The translations under genes and the position numbers were made by a program. A DNA stretch of 64,000 bases from Sideroxydans sp. CL21 (lineage in GTDB: Bacteria; Pseudomonadota; Gammaproteobacteria; Burkholderiales; Gallionellaceae): the NCBI RefSeq assembly GCF_902459525.1, contig NZ_LR699166.1:659501-723500 (forward strand). The letters are read 5' to 3'. Within the stretch, counting starts at the first letter, position 1, and the number at the start of each line of letters is the position of its first letter. The notes beneath the pieces were generated by a model, which did not search any database, was not told the DNA's origin, and saw only the letters and a list, made by a program, of their open reading frames with translations. Positions 35,185 to 42,699 of the stretch are shown here, piece after piece.

Positions 35185-35850
35185 ATGGCTGATATGGATA
35201 AGACATTTAAACTTCGCACTTTCACCGATGCCGCCAAAAACGATGTCGAGAAAAGCAATGTTGCGGATGAAAACAAAGCTCAGCAACTTGTTGCCAAGAA
35301 AGATGCGCTGCTCGCAGAAGAGCGCAGCAAGTCGCTCGATCTTCTGAAAACCATCGTGCAACTGCGTGAGAGCCTCAAGCAGGAACAGGCAAAGACAGCC
35401 GAACTGCAAGCCAGATTGAACAAGCTGGATGAAGTGGAAGAGAGCCAACTCGTCAAGAAAAACATCCAGCTTGAAGACGAGAAGAAAAAATCGCTCGAAT
35501 ACATGAGAATGATCGAGCAGCTCAGGGAAAGCACCAGGCAGGAGCAGGAAAAGAGCACCGAGATGGTCAGGAAGATGGCCGAGCAGCAGGCTCAACTGAA
35601 TAAATTGACCACAGTTGAAGAGAGCCAGCTCGCCAGAAAAAATGCCCAGCTTGAAGAAGAAAAGCAGAAACTCATCGAATACATGAAGATGATTGAGCAG
35701 CTCAGGGAAAACGTCAGGCAGGACCAGGAAAAAAAGATCGAGATGGCCAACAAGCTGGCCGTGCTGGAAACCAAAGTAAAAGAACTTTCCGTTGTGCTGG
35801 CCAAGATATCAAGTCTTGCCACGGGCGGGAAGCTGGATAGCATAGACTGA
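35185..35850 (+). CDS. repetitive coiled-coil protein, 60-residue repeat
   Basis: About 221 residues from the ATG at 35185; GTG at 35155 is an upstream option, and no clear ribosome site decides between them. After an N-terminal stretch it consists of a degenerate and two strong copies of a ~60-residue unit. Each good unit begins VEESQL, then (V/A)(K/R)KN, QLE(D/E)EK and EYM(R/K)MIEQLRE. The whole is predicted to be a long parallel coiled coil. No membrane helix or signal peptide is seen, so it is cytosolic. It may scaffold with the preceding Pro-rich membrane protein. Confidence 0.65.
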   Translation: MADMDKTFKLRTFTDAAKNDVEKSNVADENKAQQLVAKKDALLAEERSKSLDLLKTIVQLRESLKQEQAKTAELQARLNKLDEVEESQLVKKNIQLEDEKKKSLEYMRMIEQLRESTRQEQEKSTEMVRKMAEQQAQLNKLTTVEESQLARKNAQLEEEKQKLIEYMKMIEQLRENVRQDQEKKIEMANKLAVLETKVKELSVVLAKISSLATGGKLDSID

Positions 35851-35877
35851 GCCGGGCCAGCGCGTTGTCTTCGTCGG

Positions 35878-36834
35878 TTATTTGTTGCCGATCCAGAAAT
35901 CATATCCCGCACTCAAAAACTCATCGTGGGGAATGTAATGCGAACCGTCGCACGAAAAAGTGAGGCCGACGATGCCGTTAAAGAGATTCAGGGTGCCTGA
36001 ACGCAGGTAGAACATATCGTCCATGTATCGCAGCTTGCGAAACAAATCCAGCACGGGGCGTATACGGTCACGCGGCACCAGCGCATTATCCGGATAAGGT
36101 GTTCTGGGGTAGGCGAGGCAGATATCCGGGTCGTTCAATGCGTCGATGTCGAGCAGGCGGTAACGGTAAGGATCTTCCATCACCCAGATAACAGCCCGGC
36201 TGCTGGAGAAGTGCAAGATCACATGATAGACACCGTGATAAACCATCAATTCCTCGATCACCCCCAGCACGGTTTCGATATGCTGATCCATCACACTTTC
36301 GGCCCGATTCTGGTGAAAGACCGTGTTGCGTATGGAAGGGTCGCCCTTGAGTTGTTGCCAGAATACCGGCTCGTCGTACAGTTTGCGCGTCAGCGGGAGG
36401 TCGCGCAGATCGAAATCGGCGCCGATGAATCCCAGCACCGTTCCCGACAGATCGCGCACGATCTGCACGGCAGTCAGCGAAGGGCGCCGCCCGAGCAGGC
36501 TGATATAAGCTTCCGAAAGCAGCGTGCCTGCAATCGGCAACACTGCGCTCATGTAAGGTCGCCTTGAACGGTCCCGGCCGAAGGAGGCCAGTATCAATCC
36601 TTCGGCATTGACATTGCTGCTGATCTGGATCGCATTGGTATCCAGTGCATAAAGCGACCTGCCGAAAGGCAGTGTTTTCAATCCTTCGCTCAATACCTGA
36701 TCGAGTCTTGCGCGGTCAGACCAGGCTGGGTGACAACGTGCCGCAAGTTGCTGCAGCGGCTCCTGCATGATTTGCAAAAGCTCAGTGCGCTGCTGCGCAA
36801 TGCTCTCCTGCAATGTATCTTTTGTCTGGGGCAT
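35878..36834 (-). CDS. PDC (Cache-like) sensor domain protein
   Basis: This 318-residue soluble protein has a central region (~60-185) matching the PDC/Cache ligand-binding pattern: LPFGRSLYALDTNAIQIS, then RSRRPYMSAVLPI, LLSEAYISLLGRRPSL, VRDLSGTVLGFIGADFDL. A C-terminal ~110 residues follow without a familiar output domain. No membrane helix is visible, which is unusual because Cache domains normally sit outside the membrane. The ATG overlaps the stop of the preceding C_GCAxxG gene (TAATG), so they are translated together. Confidence 0.7.
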   Translation of the reverse strand: MPQTKDTLQESIAQQRTELLQIMQEPLQQLAARCHPAWSDRARLDQVLSEGLKTLPFGRSLYALDTNAIQISSNVNAEGLILASFGRDRSRRPYMSAVLPIAGTLLSEAYISLLGRRPSLTAVQIVRDLSGTVLGFIGADFDLRDLPLTRKLYDEPVFWQQLKGDPSIRNTVFHQNRAESVMDQHIETVLGVIEELMVYHGVYHVILHFSSSRAVIWVMEDPYRYRLLDIDALNDPDICLAYPRTPYPDNALVPRDRIRPVLDLFRKLRYMDDMFYLRSGTLNLFNGIVGLTFSCDGSHYIPHDEFLSAGYDFWIGNK

Positions 36835-37316
36835 TACAGCATCTCGACGACCCACTTCGTCACCGTCCCCGTTGCATGGGCGCATTGCTGACCGCGGGCC
36901 TTGTCGAACGCCTTGTATTCTTCGGCATTCCACATGTCATAGGTGCGCCCTGTGAACTGCTGCTGCAACTGCTGGCAAGTGACGCCGCCGAACTCCTGGC
37001 GGAAACGCTCGGTGAGTTCTTTAGCCTTCATGAAATTGTTGATGTGACGTCCACTGCCCAGTTTGTCGCGGTCGCGACCGTACTTTGCGCTCAATGCCAT
37101 CAACCCGCCCGTGAGTGCTCCGCAGACGCCTTCGCCGAGCAGGCCGCCGCCGCCCGAAAGGCCGTGGCTGGCCTTCACCGTCTGGTCGTCAACGATCCCG
37201 ACAGTCTCCTGCACGGTCGCCAGAACACACTGCGGGCAGCAACCGTAGGCCAGCTCGTATTCGAGGGCTTTCTCGTAGGCTTGCTCGCCGAGCGTGCTTG
37301 TTTGCTCCATATCCAT
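36834..37316 (-). CDS. C_GCAxxG_C_C family protein
   Basis: This 160-residue protein has the redox/metal-binding pattern of this family: YGCCPQCVLATVQETVGI near residue 25, then GGLLGEGVCGALTGGLMALS (Cys within GVCGAL), a Cys in GGVTCQQL and QQCAHATG near the end. These Cys likely hold a metal or cluster, and members often neighbour electron-transfer genes. AAGGAGT precedes the ATG. A 22-bp dyad lies 14 bases upstream of the start codon and may be its operator. Confidence 0.75.
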   Translation of the reverse strand: MDMEQTSTLGEQAYEKALEYELAYGCCPQCVLATVQETVGIVDDQTVKASHGLSGGGGLLGEGVCGALTGGLMALSAKYGRDRDKLGSGRHINNFMKAKELTERFRQEFGGVTCQQLQQQFTGRTYDMWNAEEYKAFDKARGQQCAHATGTVTKWVVEML

Positions 37317-37329
37317 GATCGACTCCTTA

Positions 37330-37351
37330 AATATTAGAAATTACTAATATT
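37330..37351. promoter_or_regulatory. 22-bp dyad upstream of C_GCAxxG gene
   Basis: AATATTAG-AAATTA-CTAATATT has perfect 8-bp arms and a 6-bp spacer. It lies immediately upstream of the ribosome site of the gene starting at 37316. Its symmetry and AT-rich arms resemble ArsR/SqrR-type repressor sites. No matching regulator is adjacent. Confidence 0.5.
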
Positions 37352-37503
37352 ATGGTACGTCTAACCTGACCGATCCGCAATGGACTGGCTCAGGGATCGT
37401 GCAGTGCCGGAATAGGTTACGGCACACAAATGAAGGGAATATGTCGGCCCGACTTGTCAGTCGCGCTGTCTTTCGGATGTTCAATAGCCTTCAGATCTTC
37501 TGT

Positions 37504-37764
37504 TTACGGGCATTGCGGGATAATTCCCGATCGCAGGAATCTGACGCTATCGATCACTTCCTCCGGAGCGGAATCGGCAACATCGGGAGCCGCGACAAGT
37601 ACTCGTTCATCCGGGTGTTTGCCGATCTGTTCGACGGAGTCTTTGCCCACCAGTGCAAGTTGCGGATTCCACCCTGCACACATCACTTCCTCGCCGTACT
37701 CTTTGAGCATAAGCGAATCATGCTCGGTATCGCATCCATTTACATTCAATACGATGCTAGCCAT
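37504..37764 (-). CDS. small protein A with EYGxEVMCAGWNPQL core
   Basis: This 86-residue protein of unknown family starts MASIVLNVNG. The centre reads EYGEEVMCAGWNPQLALVG, and the C-terminal ~35 residues are acidic then basic. It aligns without gaps over the first 50 residues (28 identities) with the protein at 39825-40049 in this window. Invariant Cys29, Trp and Asn-Pro in the core suggest a metal or redox site. AGGAGGTG precedes the ATG, and a promoter is visible at 37818-37845. Longer plus-strand frames here are chance shadows. Confidence 0.75.
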   Translation of the reverse strand: MASIVLNVNGCDTEHDSLMLKEYGEEVMCAGWNPQLALVGKDSVEQIGKHPDERVLVAAPDVADSAPEEVIDSVRFLRSGIIPQCP

Positions 37765-37817
37765 GTCACACCTCCTAGCGGGGCGCACCAACACACGCCC
37801 TGCATACAAGCTAGTCC

Positions 37818-37845
37818 ATTATGTAAATGAAATATATACGTACAA
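37818..37845 (-). promoter_or_regulatory. promoter of small protein A, shared with B
   Basis: On the minus strand this reads TTGTAC, 16 bp, CATAAT, about 50 bp upstream of the start codon. The spacer (GTATATATTTCATTTA) closely matches that upstream of the paralogous gene at 40104-40131 (TATATTTTTCAT in both). Two promoters with the same boxes, spacing and spacer sequence suggest common control or a recent duplication. Confidence 0.55.
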
Positions 37846-37939
37846 ACCGGTATTCAGGCAGTAGTCGTTACGGTAGAAGCATTGATGTTGTGCGAGCCAA
37901 TACGACGGGTGTTGCTGGAGACTATTGATCCATCGATCG

Positions 37940-38320
37940 CTATGGAGCGCAGAAAGCGATCTTTTCACCCAAAGGCTGAGATCGTTTCTCTCCGGCAAGA
38001 ACCCAGTCTGCGTCCAGCGATCGTATGGGCACCTCGATATCGGCAGGAATACGGCCGGACAATTGCAGCGCCAGGTAGCGCAGGCAACTGACGCGCAGGA
38101 ATGAACTGAAGTTGGTGCAGTCGCCGCCGGTATCGGCCAGCTCGTCGTACAGGCGGGAGATGAGCTGCGCGATACTCAGACTATCGCGTCGGCCGATCTC
38201 CTCCAGCACCTGCCAGAACTGGTTCTCCAGACGGATGCTCGTGGCGACGCCGGAGAGCCTCAATGACCTTGAACGACAACGATACAACTCGGGGTCTGCG
38301 CTGATGAAAATTTTGCACAT
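37940..38320 (-). CDS. ribbon-helix-helix domain protein
   Basis: This 126-residue protein has a ribbon-helix-helix DNA-binding segment at ~27-65 (TSIRLENQFWQVLEEIGRR, LSIAQLISRLYDEL), of the RHH_4 type, then a C-terminal tail with FSSFLRVSCLRYLALQL. It probably binds DNA as a dimer. GGGAGATT precedes the ATG. It lies between the two small-paralog loci and could regulate them, which is inference only. Confidence 0.75.
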   Translation of the reverse strand: MCKIFISADPELYRCRSRSLRLSGVATSIRLENQFWQVLEEIGRRDSLSIAQLISRLYDELADTGGDCTNFSSFLRVSCLRYLALQLSGRIPADIEVPIRSLDADWVLAGEKRSQPLGEKIAFCAP

Positions 38321-38406
38321 TGCCTAATCTCCCTGTCAGGATCAGTGGGAATACCGTTGTATTCCCACGGGGCAATTTAGCACTGTTTCAGCTGCGAATG
38401 AAAGCG

Positions 38407-38988
38407 TCAGAGTTCGATGCGGGTTCCCAGTACCTTGAGGAACTGGCCGATCCAGGCCGGATGTGCGGGCCAGGCCGGGGCAGTCACCAGGTTGCCGTCG
38501 GTCACTGCGGCGTCAATCGCGATCTCGGCGAACTTCCCATCGGCCAGCACCACTTCGGGGCTGCAAGCCGGATAGGCCGAGCAACGCTTGCCCTTGAGCA
38601 CGCCCGCCGCCGCCAGGATCTGCGCACCGTGACAGATCGCCGCGACAGGTTTGTTGGCACTGAAGAAGTGGCGCACGATATCCAGCACCCGCGGATTCAG
38701 GCGCAGATACTCCGGGGCGCGGCCGCCGGGTATCACCAGCGCATCGTAGGATTCCGCCTTGATATCGGCGAACGTGGCGTTGAGCCCGAAGTTGTGCCCG
38801 CGCTTTTCCGAATAAGTCTGTTGGCCTTCAAAATCATGGATCGCGGTGGCGACGCTGTCGCCCGCCTTTTTGTCCGGGCACACCGCATGCACCGTGTGGC
38901 CGACCGCAAGCAGCGCCTGGAACGGAACCATCACCTCATAATCCTCGACGAAATCACCGACCAGCATCAATATCTTTTTGGCAGCCAT
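38407..38988 (-). CDS. DJ-1/PfpI-family protein
   Basis: This 193-residue protein of the class I glutamine-amidotransferase-like fold carries the nucleophile elbow [10 protein letters not shown] with Cys, an upstream Glu in DFVEDYEVM, and [13 protein letters not shown]. Members act as proteases, chaperones or glyoxalase/deglycase-like enzymes in stress defence. AGGAGAG fixes the ATG at 38988; an upstream in-frame extension has no support. Confidence 0.85.
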   Translation of the reverse strand: MAAKKILMLVGDFVEDYEVMVPFQALLAVGHTVHAVCPDKKAGDSVATAIHDFEGQQTYSEKRGHNFGLNATFADIKAESYDALVIPGGRAPEYLRLNPRVLDIVRHFFSANKPVAAICHGAQILAAAGVLKGKRCSAYPACSPEVVLADGKFAEIAIDAAVTDGNLVTAPAWPAHPAWIGQFLKVLGTRIEL

Positions 38989-39113
38989 GTTTCTCTCCTT
39001 GTTGTAGGGGCATGCACCTTCATGCCGAGGATTCATTCTTGCAGCAATCGGCAAAAACCGGGTGGTAACCGGCTAACGCATGCTGAAAAAGCAAGTTTTA
39101 CGGCCAGACAGGA

Positions 39114-39707
39114 TCAGCTGCCGCTGACGCGAAACCAGCCGGCGATACTGCGGCGGGTGGCGTGAGAGGTGAGGACCTCATGCGGAAAAGACTCGCTCAG
39201 GAAAATGATCATCGTGCCGAAGGTCGGGTTCACGGTCGCGACGATCGTCTTGCCCGTCGCCTCGAAGACAACCAGCTCACCCCCATCGCAGGCATGCCAG
39301 TCTTCATTCAGGTACAGCACGGTGGAAAGTATCCGGTTCTTCTTGCCCTGCAATACATCGGAATGTTTTGCATAGCCATCGCCCGAGCCGTAGATGGCGT
39401 AGTGACTTTCGAAATCGAACAAGCCAAGAAAAAGTGCCGCATTCAACCCAAGACGCAACTCTTCCATACAGGCGAGATAAGCCTGGTCGGTGCTGTTGCG
39501 TGCATCCAGCCAATCGATCACATCGCCGCGTATCGAATCTATTTGCTGCTTTGCCGCACCTCTGCCCACCTGCGCGGCATGGAAGCGTATGGGGTCGTCA
39601 TCGTGGCAACGCGTGAACAACTCTGCCAGCAGCTTATCCACCAGCGGTCTGGCCAGTACGATGTAACCGGTGTGTTCAAGCTCTGTAGCGATTTTTGCGA
39701 TGTCCAT
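39114..39707 (-). CDS. 2OG-Fe(II) oxygenase (prolyl-hydroxylase-like)
   Basis: This 197-residue protein of the P4Hc/2OG-Fe(II) family has HxD in YAKHSDVLQGKKN, the distal His in SFPHEVLTSHATRRSIAGWF and the 2OG-binding Arg in TRRS. STVLYLNEDWHACDGGELV is the typical jelly-roll strand pair. It would hydroxylate a protein or small molecule using O2 and 2-oxoglutarate. It is alone in its local operon, upstream of the DJ-1 gene on the same strand with ~125 bases between. Confidence 0.82.
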   Translation of the reverse strand: MDIAKIATELEHTGYIVLARPLVDKLLAELFTRCHDDDPIRFHAAQVGRGAAKQQIDSIRGDVIDWLDARNSTDQAYLACMEELRLGLNAALFLGLFDFESHYAIYGSGDGYAKHSDVLQGKKNRILSTVLYLNEDWHACDGGELVVFEATGKTIVATVNPTFGTMIIFLSESFPHEVLTSHATRRSIAGWFRVSGS

Positions 39708-39824
39708 AGGTGCATTGAGTCTAGCACCTATGGTTCAGGGGACTGTTACTGATTGCGGGCGATCAAGTCGCACGACTACCACTGCGGAGCCAAATCCCTT
39801 GGCCCGTTTTTGAACTACTCGATA

Positions 39825-40049
39825 TCAGCACTCAAGCTCGTACATCTTTTTCAGAAAAGCATCCACATCAACGCTCGCCAGATCGGCTGTCAGGTTGACG
39901 TGCTTGTTCGTCTGCGCAACGGGGCTTTCGCCCACCAGGGTGAGTTGCGGGTTCCATCCCGCACACATCACCTCGTCGCCGTACTCTTCGATTGCGGGCA
40001 CTGCATGCTCGATATCGCTGCCGTTCATATCTATCACGAGGGTACTCAT
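39825..40049 (-). CDS. small protein B, paralog of protein A
   Basis: This 74-residue protein starts MSTLVIDMNG with the core EYGDEVMCAGWNPQLTLVG and ends in a C-terminal Cys (KKMYELEC). It shares 28 of the first 50 residues with protein A at 37504 without gaps, after which the tails diverge. AAGGAG precedes the ATG, and the promoter at 40104-40131 matches A's. Function is unknown. Cys29 in the core is conserved in both, and each has a different extra Cys. Confidence 0.75.
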   Translation of the reverse strand: MSTLVIDMNGSDIEHAVPAIEEYGDEVMCAGWNPQLTLVGESPVAQTNKHVNLTADLASVDVDAFLKKMYELEC

Positions 40050-40103
40050 TTCACTTCTCCTTGCTTGGGGTAGCAGCACAGCCCCTATCTGCCAAGTTAC
40101 CGG

Positions 40104-40131
40104 ATCATGCTGATGAAAAATATAAGTACAA
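40104..40131 (-). promoter_or_regulatory. promoter of small protein B, matching A
   Basis: The minus strand reads TTGTAC, 16 bp, CATGAT, about 55 bp upstream of the start codon, with the same spacer core as promoter A at 37818-37845. The rest of the 295-bp gap at 40050-40344 shows no gene that I can support. Confidence 0.55.
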
Positions 40132-40344
40132 GCTCTTGCGTCGTCAGCAGCCGCTATGGCAACTGCACCTGAAAATTGCTCACGTGCACATTACTTAACG
40201 TGCCTGGATAGTATATGGATGACAAGCAAAGGAAGAATGGCCCCAATGGGCTATCTGAGGCTGACTCCTTCAGTTCACTCCGCCGAAGTCATTGGGGGTA
40301 TCCGCCTGGCATGCGGGCCGGGCGGCTATGGCACCGGGAAGCTT

Positions 40345-40878
40345 TCAGCCGGCCATTTGGGCCAGCTTGCACACGGTGCTCCAGTTGCGTCCGCTGGCCG
40401 CGACGCCCAGCAGCTTTTCTGCGCGAGCGGCGAGCCTCGAACGGCCGAAACCCTCCGGTGCGTGCAGGTAGAACACCTTGCCCGCCAGCTTGAAACGTTC
40501 GCTGTCGGCCCTGATGGCCTCCAGCGACTTCAAGTCGGGATGCGGCGGCGCTTCATCCAGAAAGAGCAGGCTCAGGGATTTGGGATCGGCCTCCGCTTCC
40601 GGATAAGGATTGCCCGCCATCGCCTTGCGCAACTCCGCGGCGTCAAGCAGCAGCACATGCGGAGCAAAGCCGTGCTGTGCCTCGATCGCAGCGCTGATCT
40701 TCGTGGCCAGCGCCGCCCGATTTTTCACGTCGCAGCGGAACACCACGTTCCCGCTCTGGATGTAAGTCTGCACATCGCGCAATCCCATGCCCGTCAGCAA
40801 TGCGGAGAGCTCCTTCATCGGCAACGGGTTGTTGCCTCCGATATTGATGCCGCGCAGCAGGGCGATGAGCGTGGTCAT
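40345..40878 (-). CDS. DUF1697-family protein
   Basis: This 177-residue protein begins MTTLIALLRGINIGGNN, the hallmark of DUF1697, followed by LLTGMGLRDVQTYIQSGNVV and a C-terminal RNWSTVCKLAQMA motif. The two alpha/beta halves resemble a ferredoxin-like fold. Biochemical function is unknown. It stands at the edge of the toxin-antitoxin stretch. Confidence 0.85.
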   Translation of the reverse strand: MTTLIALLRGINIGGNNPLPMKELSALLTGMGLRDVQTYIQSGNVVFRCDVKNRAALATKISAAIEAQHGFAPHVLLLDAAELRKAMAGNPYPEAEADPKSLSLLFLDEAPPHPDLKSLEAIRADSERFKLAGKVFYLHAPEGFGRSRLAARAEKLLGVAASGRNWSTVCKLAQMAG

Positions 40879-40956
40879 GGGTTGTCAGATGAAAATGCAA
40901 ATTGGTCAGGCGGCTAGTTTATCGAAAAACAATTCGAGGCCGCCCCCTTGATTACT

Positions 40957-41319
40957 TCAGCCTTTGTGTTGCCGAAGCTGTTGAATCTGCAGCCCAAGGG
41001 CGGGAATGGATTGTTGTATCGTGTCCCAGACGATATCCAGATTGATATCAAAGTAGCCATGCGCCATACGGTTGCGCATACCACGCATGCTTTTCCATTG
41101 CACATCGGGATGGAGGGCAACGAATTCGGGATATTCGTCTGCCAGCTTGGTGGCGGCTTCGCCGATGATCACAATATTCAGGATGACCGCTTGTTGGGTT
41201 CGCCTGTCGGCCAGGAAATCTTTCTTGGAAAAGCCTTCGACGTAACTGCGGATAAGTCCGATGGCCTCAAGCATGTGGTCGAGATAGTCGTTGTGGCGCA
41301 ACGGCTTCCCGGAGCTCAT
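40957..41319 (-). CDS. hepT: HepT-family toxin (HEPN/DUF86)
   Basis: This 120-residue HEPN protein has the RNase motif R-x4-H-x-Y present as RNRMAHGY. A helical bundle with HNDYLDHMLEAIGLIRSY precedes it. HepT toxins cleave RNA or are inactivated by AMPylation from their partner. The gene overlaps the upstream mntA by 4 bases, the classic arrangement for this type VII module, so toxin and antitoxin are translated together. Confidence 0.88.
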   Translation of the reverse strand: MSSGKPLRHNDYLDHMLEAIGLIRSYVEGFSKKDFLADRRTQQAVILNIVIIGEAATKLADEYPEFVALHPDVQWKSMRGMRNRMAHGYFDINLDIVWDTIQQSIPALGLQIQQLRQHKG

Positions 41320-41606
41320 ACGAGGGCAGCCTCTTTGAGTATCTGGTCGCGGAATTTGGCGGGCAGATCGCCGGGGGTGAGCACATCGACCGATACGCCG
41401 AGCAACTCTTCAAGTTCGAACTGGACGGCGCCAAGATCGAGCAAGGTTGTGCCGGGTAGCGGATCAACCAAAATGTCGAGATCGCTGTTACTGGTATCCT
41501 CTCCGTGCAGCACAGAGCCGAACACGCGGGGGTTGCGCATCCTGCTTTGCTCGATCACGCGGCGAATGGCGGCGCGATGTGTGTGGAGTGCTTCGGAGGG
41601 CTTCAT
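41316..41606 (-). CDS. mntA: MntA-family nucleotidyltransferase antitoxin
   Basis: This 96-residue minimal nucleotidyltransferase contains GSVLHGEDTSNSDLDILVD, matching the GSx10DxD active-site motif of MntA antitoxins, which inactivate HepT by adding AMP to its active-site Tyr. The ATG at 41606 after a weak GGAGGG is chosen; the frame upstream extends much further without homologous character. It is first of the coupled pair. Confidence 0.88.
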   Translation of the reverse strand: MKPSEALHTHRAAIRRVIEQSRMRNPRVFGSVLHGEDTSNSDLDILVDPLPGTTLLDLGAVQFELEELLGVSVDVLTPGDLPAKFRDQILKEAALV

Positions 41607-41691
41607 GGTCGATGTCGAGTAATGACCGGAATTTGATGCGCTTATTATGCCGTCTTTTTTGATGGTGGCACAGGTAGATGCGAAGCGGGCT

Positions 41692-41718
41692 GAAACCGTG
41701 GTGGGTCCCTTATTGTTC
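41692..41718. repeat. 27-bp direct repeat, copy 1
   Basis: The sequence begins GAAACCGTGGTGGGTCCC and ends TATTGTTC. It recurs with 3 differences at 43790-43816, in the same orientation. The two copies bracket ~2.1 kb holding DUF1653, DUF3301, the AbrB-ParE-HigA set and a REP-like palindrome. They may be intergenic repeats or scars of an insertion. Confidence 0.55.
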
Positions 41719-41822
41719 CTTAGAATGGCAACTCGATTATTTCCGGTCTCGATCGGGCACAATAGGGCAAGGATTAATGCTGTACCGGAATGAATGGAGC
41801 AACAGCGCAAGGAGGTCAGGCA

Positions 41823-42014
41823 ATGAAATATCGGCACTACAAAGGTGGCATCTACGAGATCGTCTGCGAGGCGAAGCTGGAGGCCGATCCCGACGTCATC
41901 ATGATGGTCTACAAGTCCGAAGAAGGCCTGATCTGGACGCGCCCCAAGGCTGCCTTTTTCGAACAGGTGCAGCACGAGGGCCAGACCGTCCCGCGCTTCG
42001 CCCCCTTGGGTTGA
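41823..42014 (+). CDS. DUF1653-family protein
   Basis: This 63-residue protein is of DUF1653 type: MKYRHYKGGIYEIVCEA, then PDVIMMVYKSEEGLIWTRPK and FFEQVQ. AAGGAGG fits the ATG at 41823. Function is unknown; related proteins are common single-domain small proteins in proteobacteria. It is followed by a DUF3301 gene 38 bases downstream. Confidence 0.85.
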   Translation: MKYRHYKGGIYEIVCEAKLEADPDVIMMVYKSEEGLIWTRPKAAFFEQVQHEGQTVPRFAPLG

Positions 42015-42052
42015 AGCACGGCCTGCCGATCAAACTTTTCATAACAGGATAC

Positions 42053-42373
42053 ATGGTGGACTTTGCGAGCTTGTTGCTACTGGCAGTGTTGGGCCTGGGG
42101 TTCTGGTTCTGGCTGCACAGCATCCGCATCCTTGAGATCGCGTGCGAAGCGGGCAGGCAAGCCTGCAACAGGATGGACGTTCAATTTCTGGATGACACCG
42201 TCGCCAGTACCAAACTGTCACTGGCGCGCAATGCATATGGACGCAGGGTGTTGCGCCGCACCTATCGCTTCGAATTCAGCGAAACGGGAAACAGCAGGCG
42301 GGAAGGAAAAGTGGTCATGCTCGGCGACCGGGTTGAAAGAGTGGCTATGGAGCCGTATCAGATTGTGGAGTGA
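42053..42373 (+). CDS. DUF3301-family membrane-anchored protein
   Basis: This 106-residue protein has one N-terminal membrane helix (VDFASLLLLAVLGLGFWFWL) and a soluble tail with RILEIACEAGRQAC, LARNAYGRRVLRRTYRFEF, the DUF3301 pattern. The function is unknown. It follows DUF1653 and is probably co-transcribed. A REP-like palindrome lies directly after it. Confidence 0.8.
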   Translation: MVDFASLLLLAVLGLGFWFWLHSIRILEIACEAGRQACNRMDVQFLDDTVASTKLSLARNAYGRRVLRRTYRFEFSETGNSRREGKVVMLGDRVERVAMEPYQIVE

Positions 42374-42384
42374 AGAAGCAAAAT

Positions 42385-42470
42385 CCGTAGGTCGGGTTAG
42401 CGTAGCGCATCCCGACATGAATTCAAAAGAACGTCGGGTTACACGATGAAACCGCTAACCCGACCTACGG
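42385..42470. repeat. REP-like palindromic element
   Basis: Outer arms CCGTAGGTCGGGTTAGCG and CGCTAACCCGACCTACGG are exact inverted complements, with a further GTCGGG/CCCGAC dyad inside. The same family of sequence is dispersed in many betaproteobacterial genomes. It sits between the DUF3301 gene and the end of the antitoxin operon, convergent. Confidence 0.75.
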
Positions 42471-42525
42471 GCTTCGGTGCTGCAATCGTTCGGGAAGATA
42501 CTGGTGCGGAAAGACGGTTAAATGT

Positions 42526-42699
42526 TCAGATTGATTGTGCCTTCCATCGAGTCTGAGCCTCGGTTCGGATAGCTTCCCAACTGACGGTATCGTTGGGATT
42601 GACATCGTCCTCTGCGAGTCGGCGGCCCAGTTCTGCGATCAAGTCCCCGGCGCTGCGGTAATTGCCGGGCTCAATGACTTTTCTGGTGGTCTCACTCAT
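42526..42699 (-). CDS. small 57-aa protein coupled to HigA-like gene
   Basis: This 57-residue protein begins MSETTRKVIEPGNYRSAGD and ends WKAQSI, with an acidic centre. Its ATG overlaps the stop of the HigA-like gene by one base (TGATG), which strongly implies that it is translated with it. I do not recognise a family. It could be a third component of the toxin-antitoxin unit or a degenerate toxin remnant. Confidence 0.55.
   Translation of the reverse strand: MSETTRKVIEPGNYRSAGDLIAELGRRLAEDDVNPNDTVSWEAIRTEAQTRWKAQSI

Noticed and set aside
37399-37864. Plus-strand open frames over small protein A
   Set aside because: They are longer than the minus-strand gene, but the minus frame has a ribosome site, a promoter and a paralog with 28 of 50 identical residues, so the plus frames are chance.
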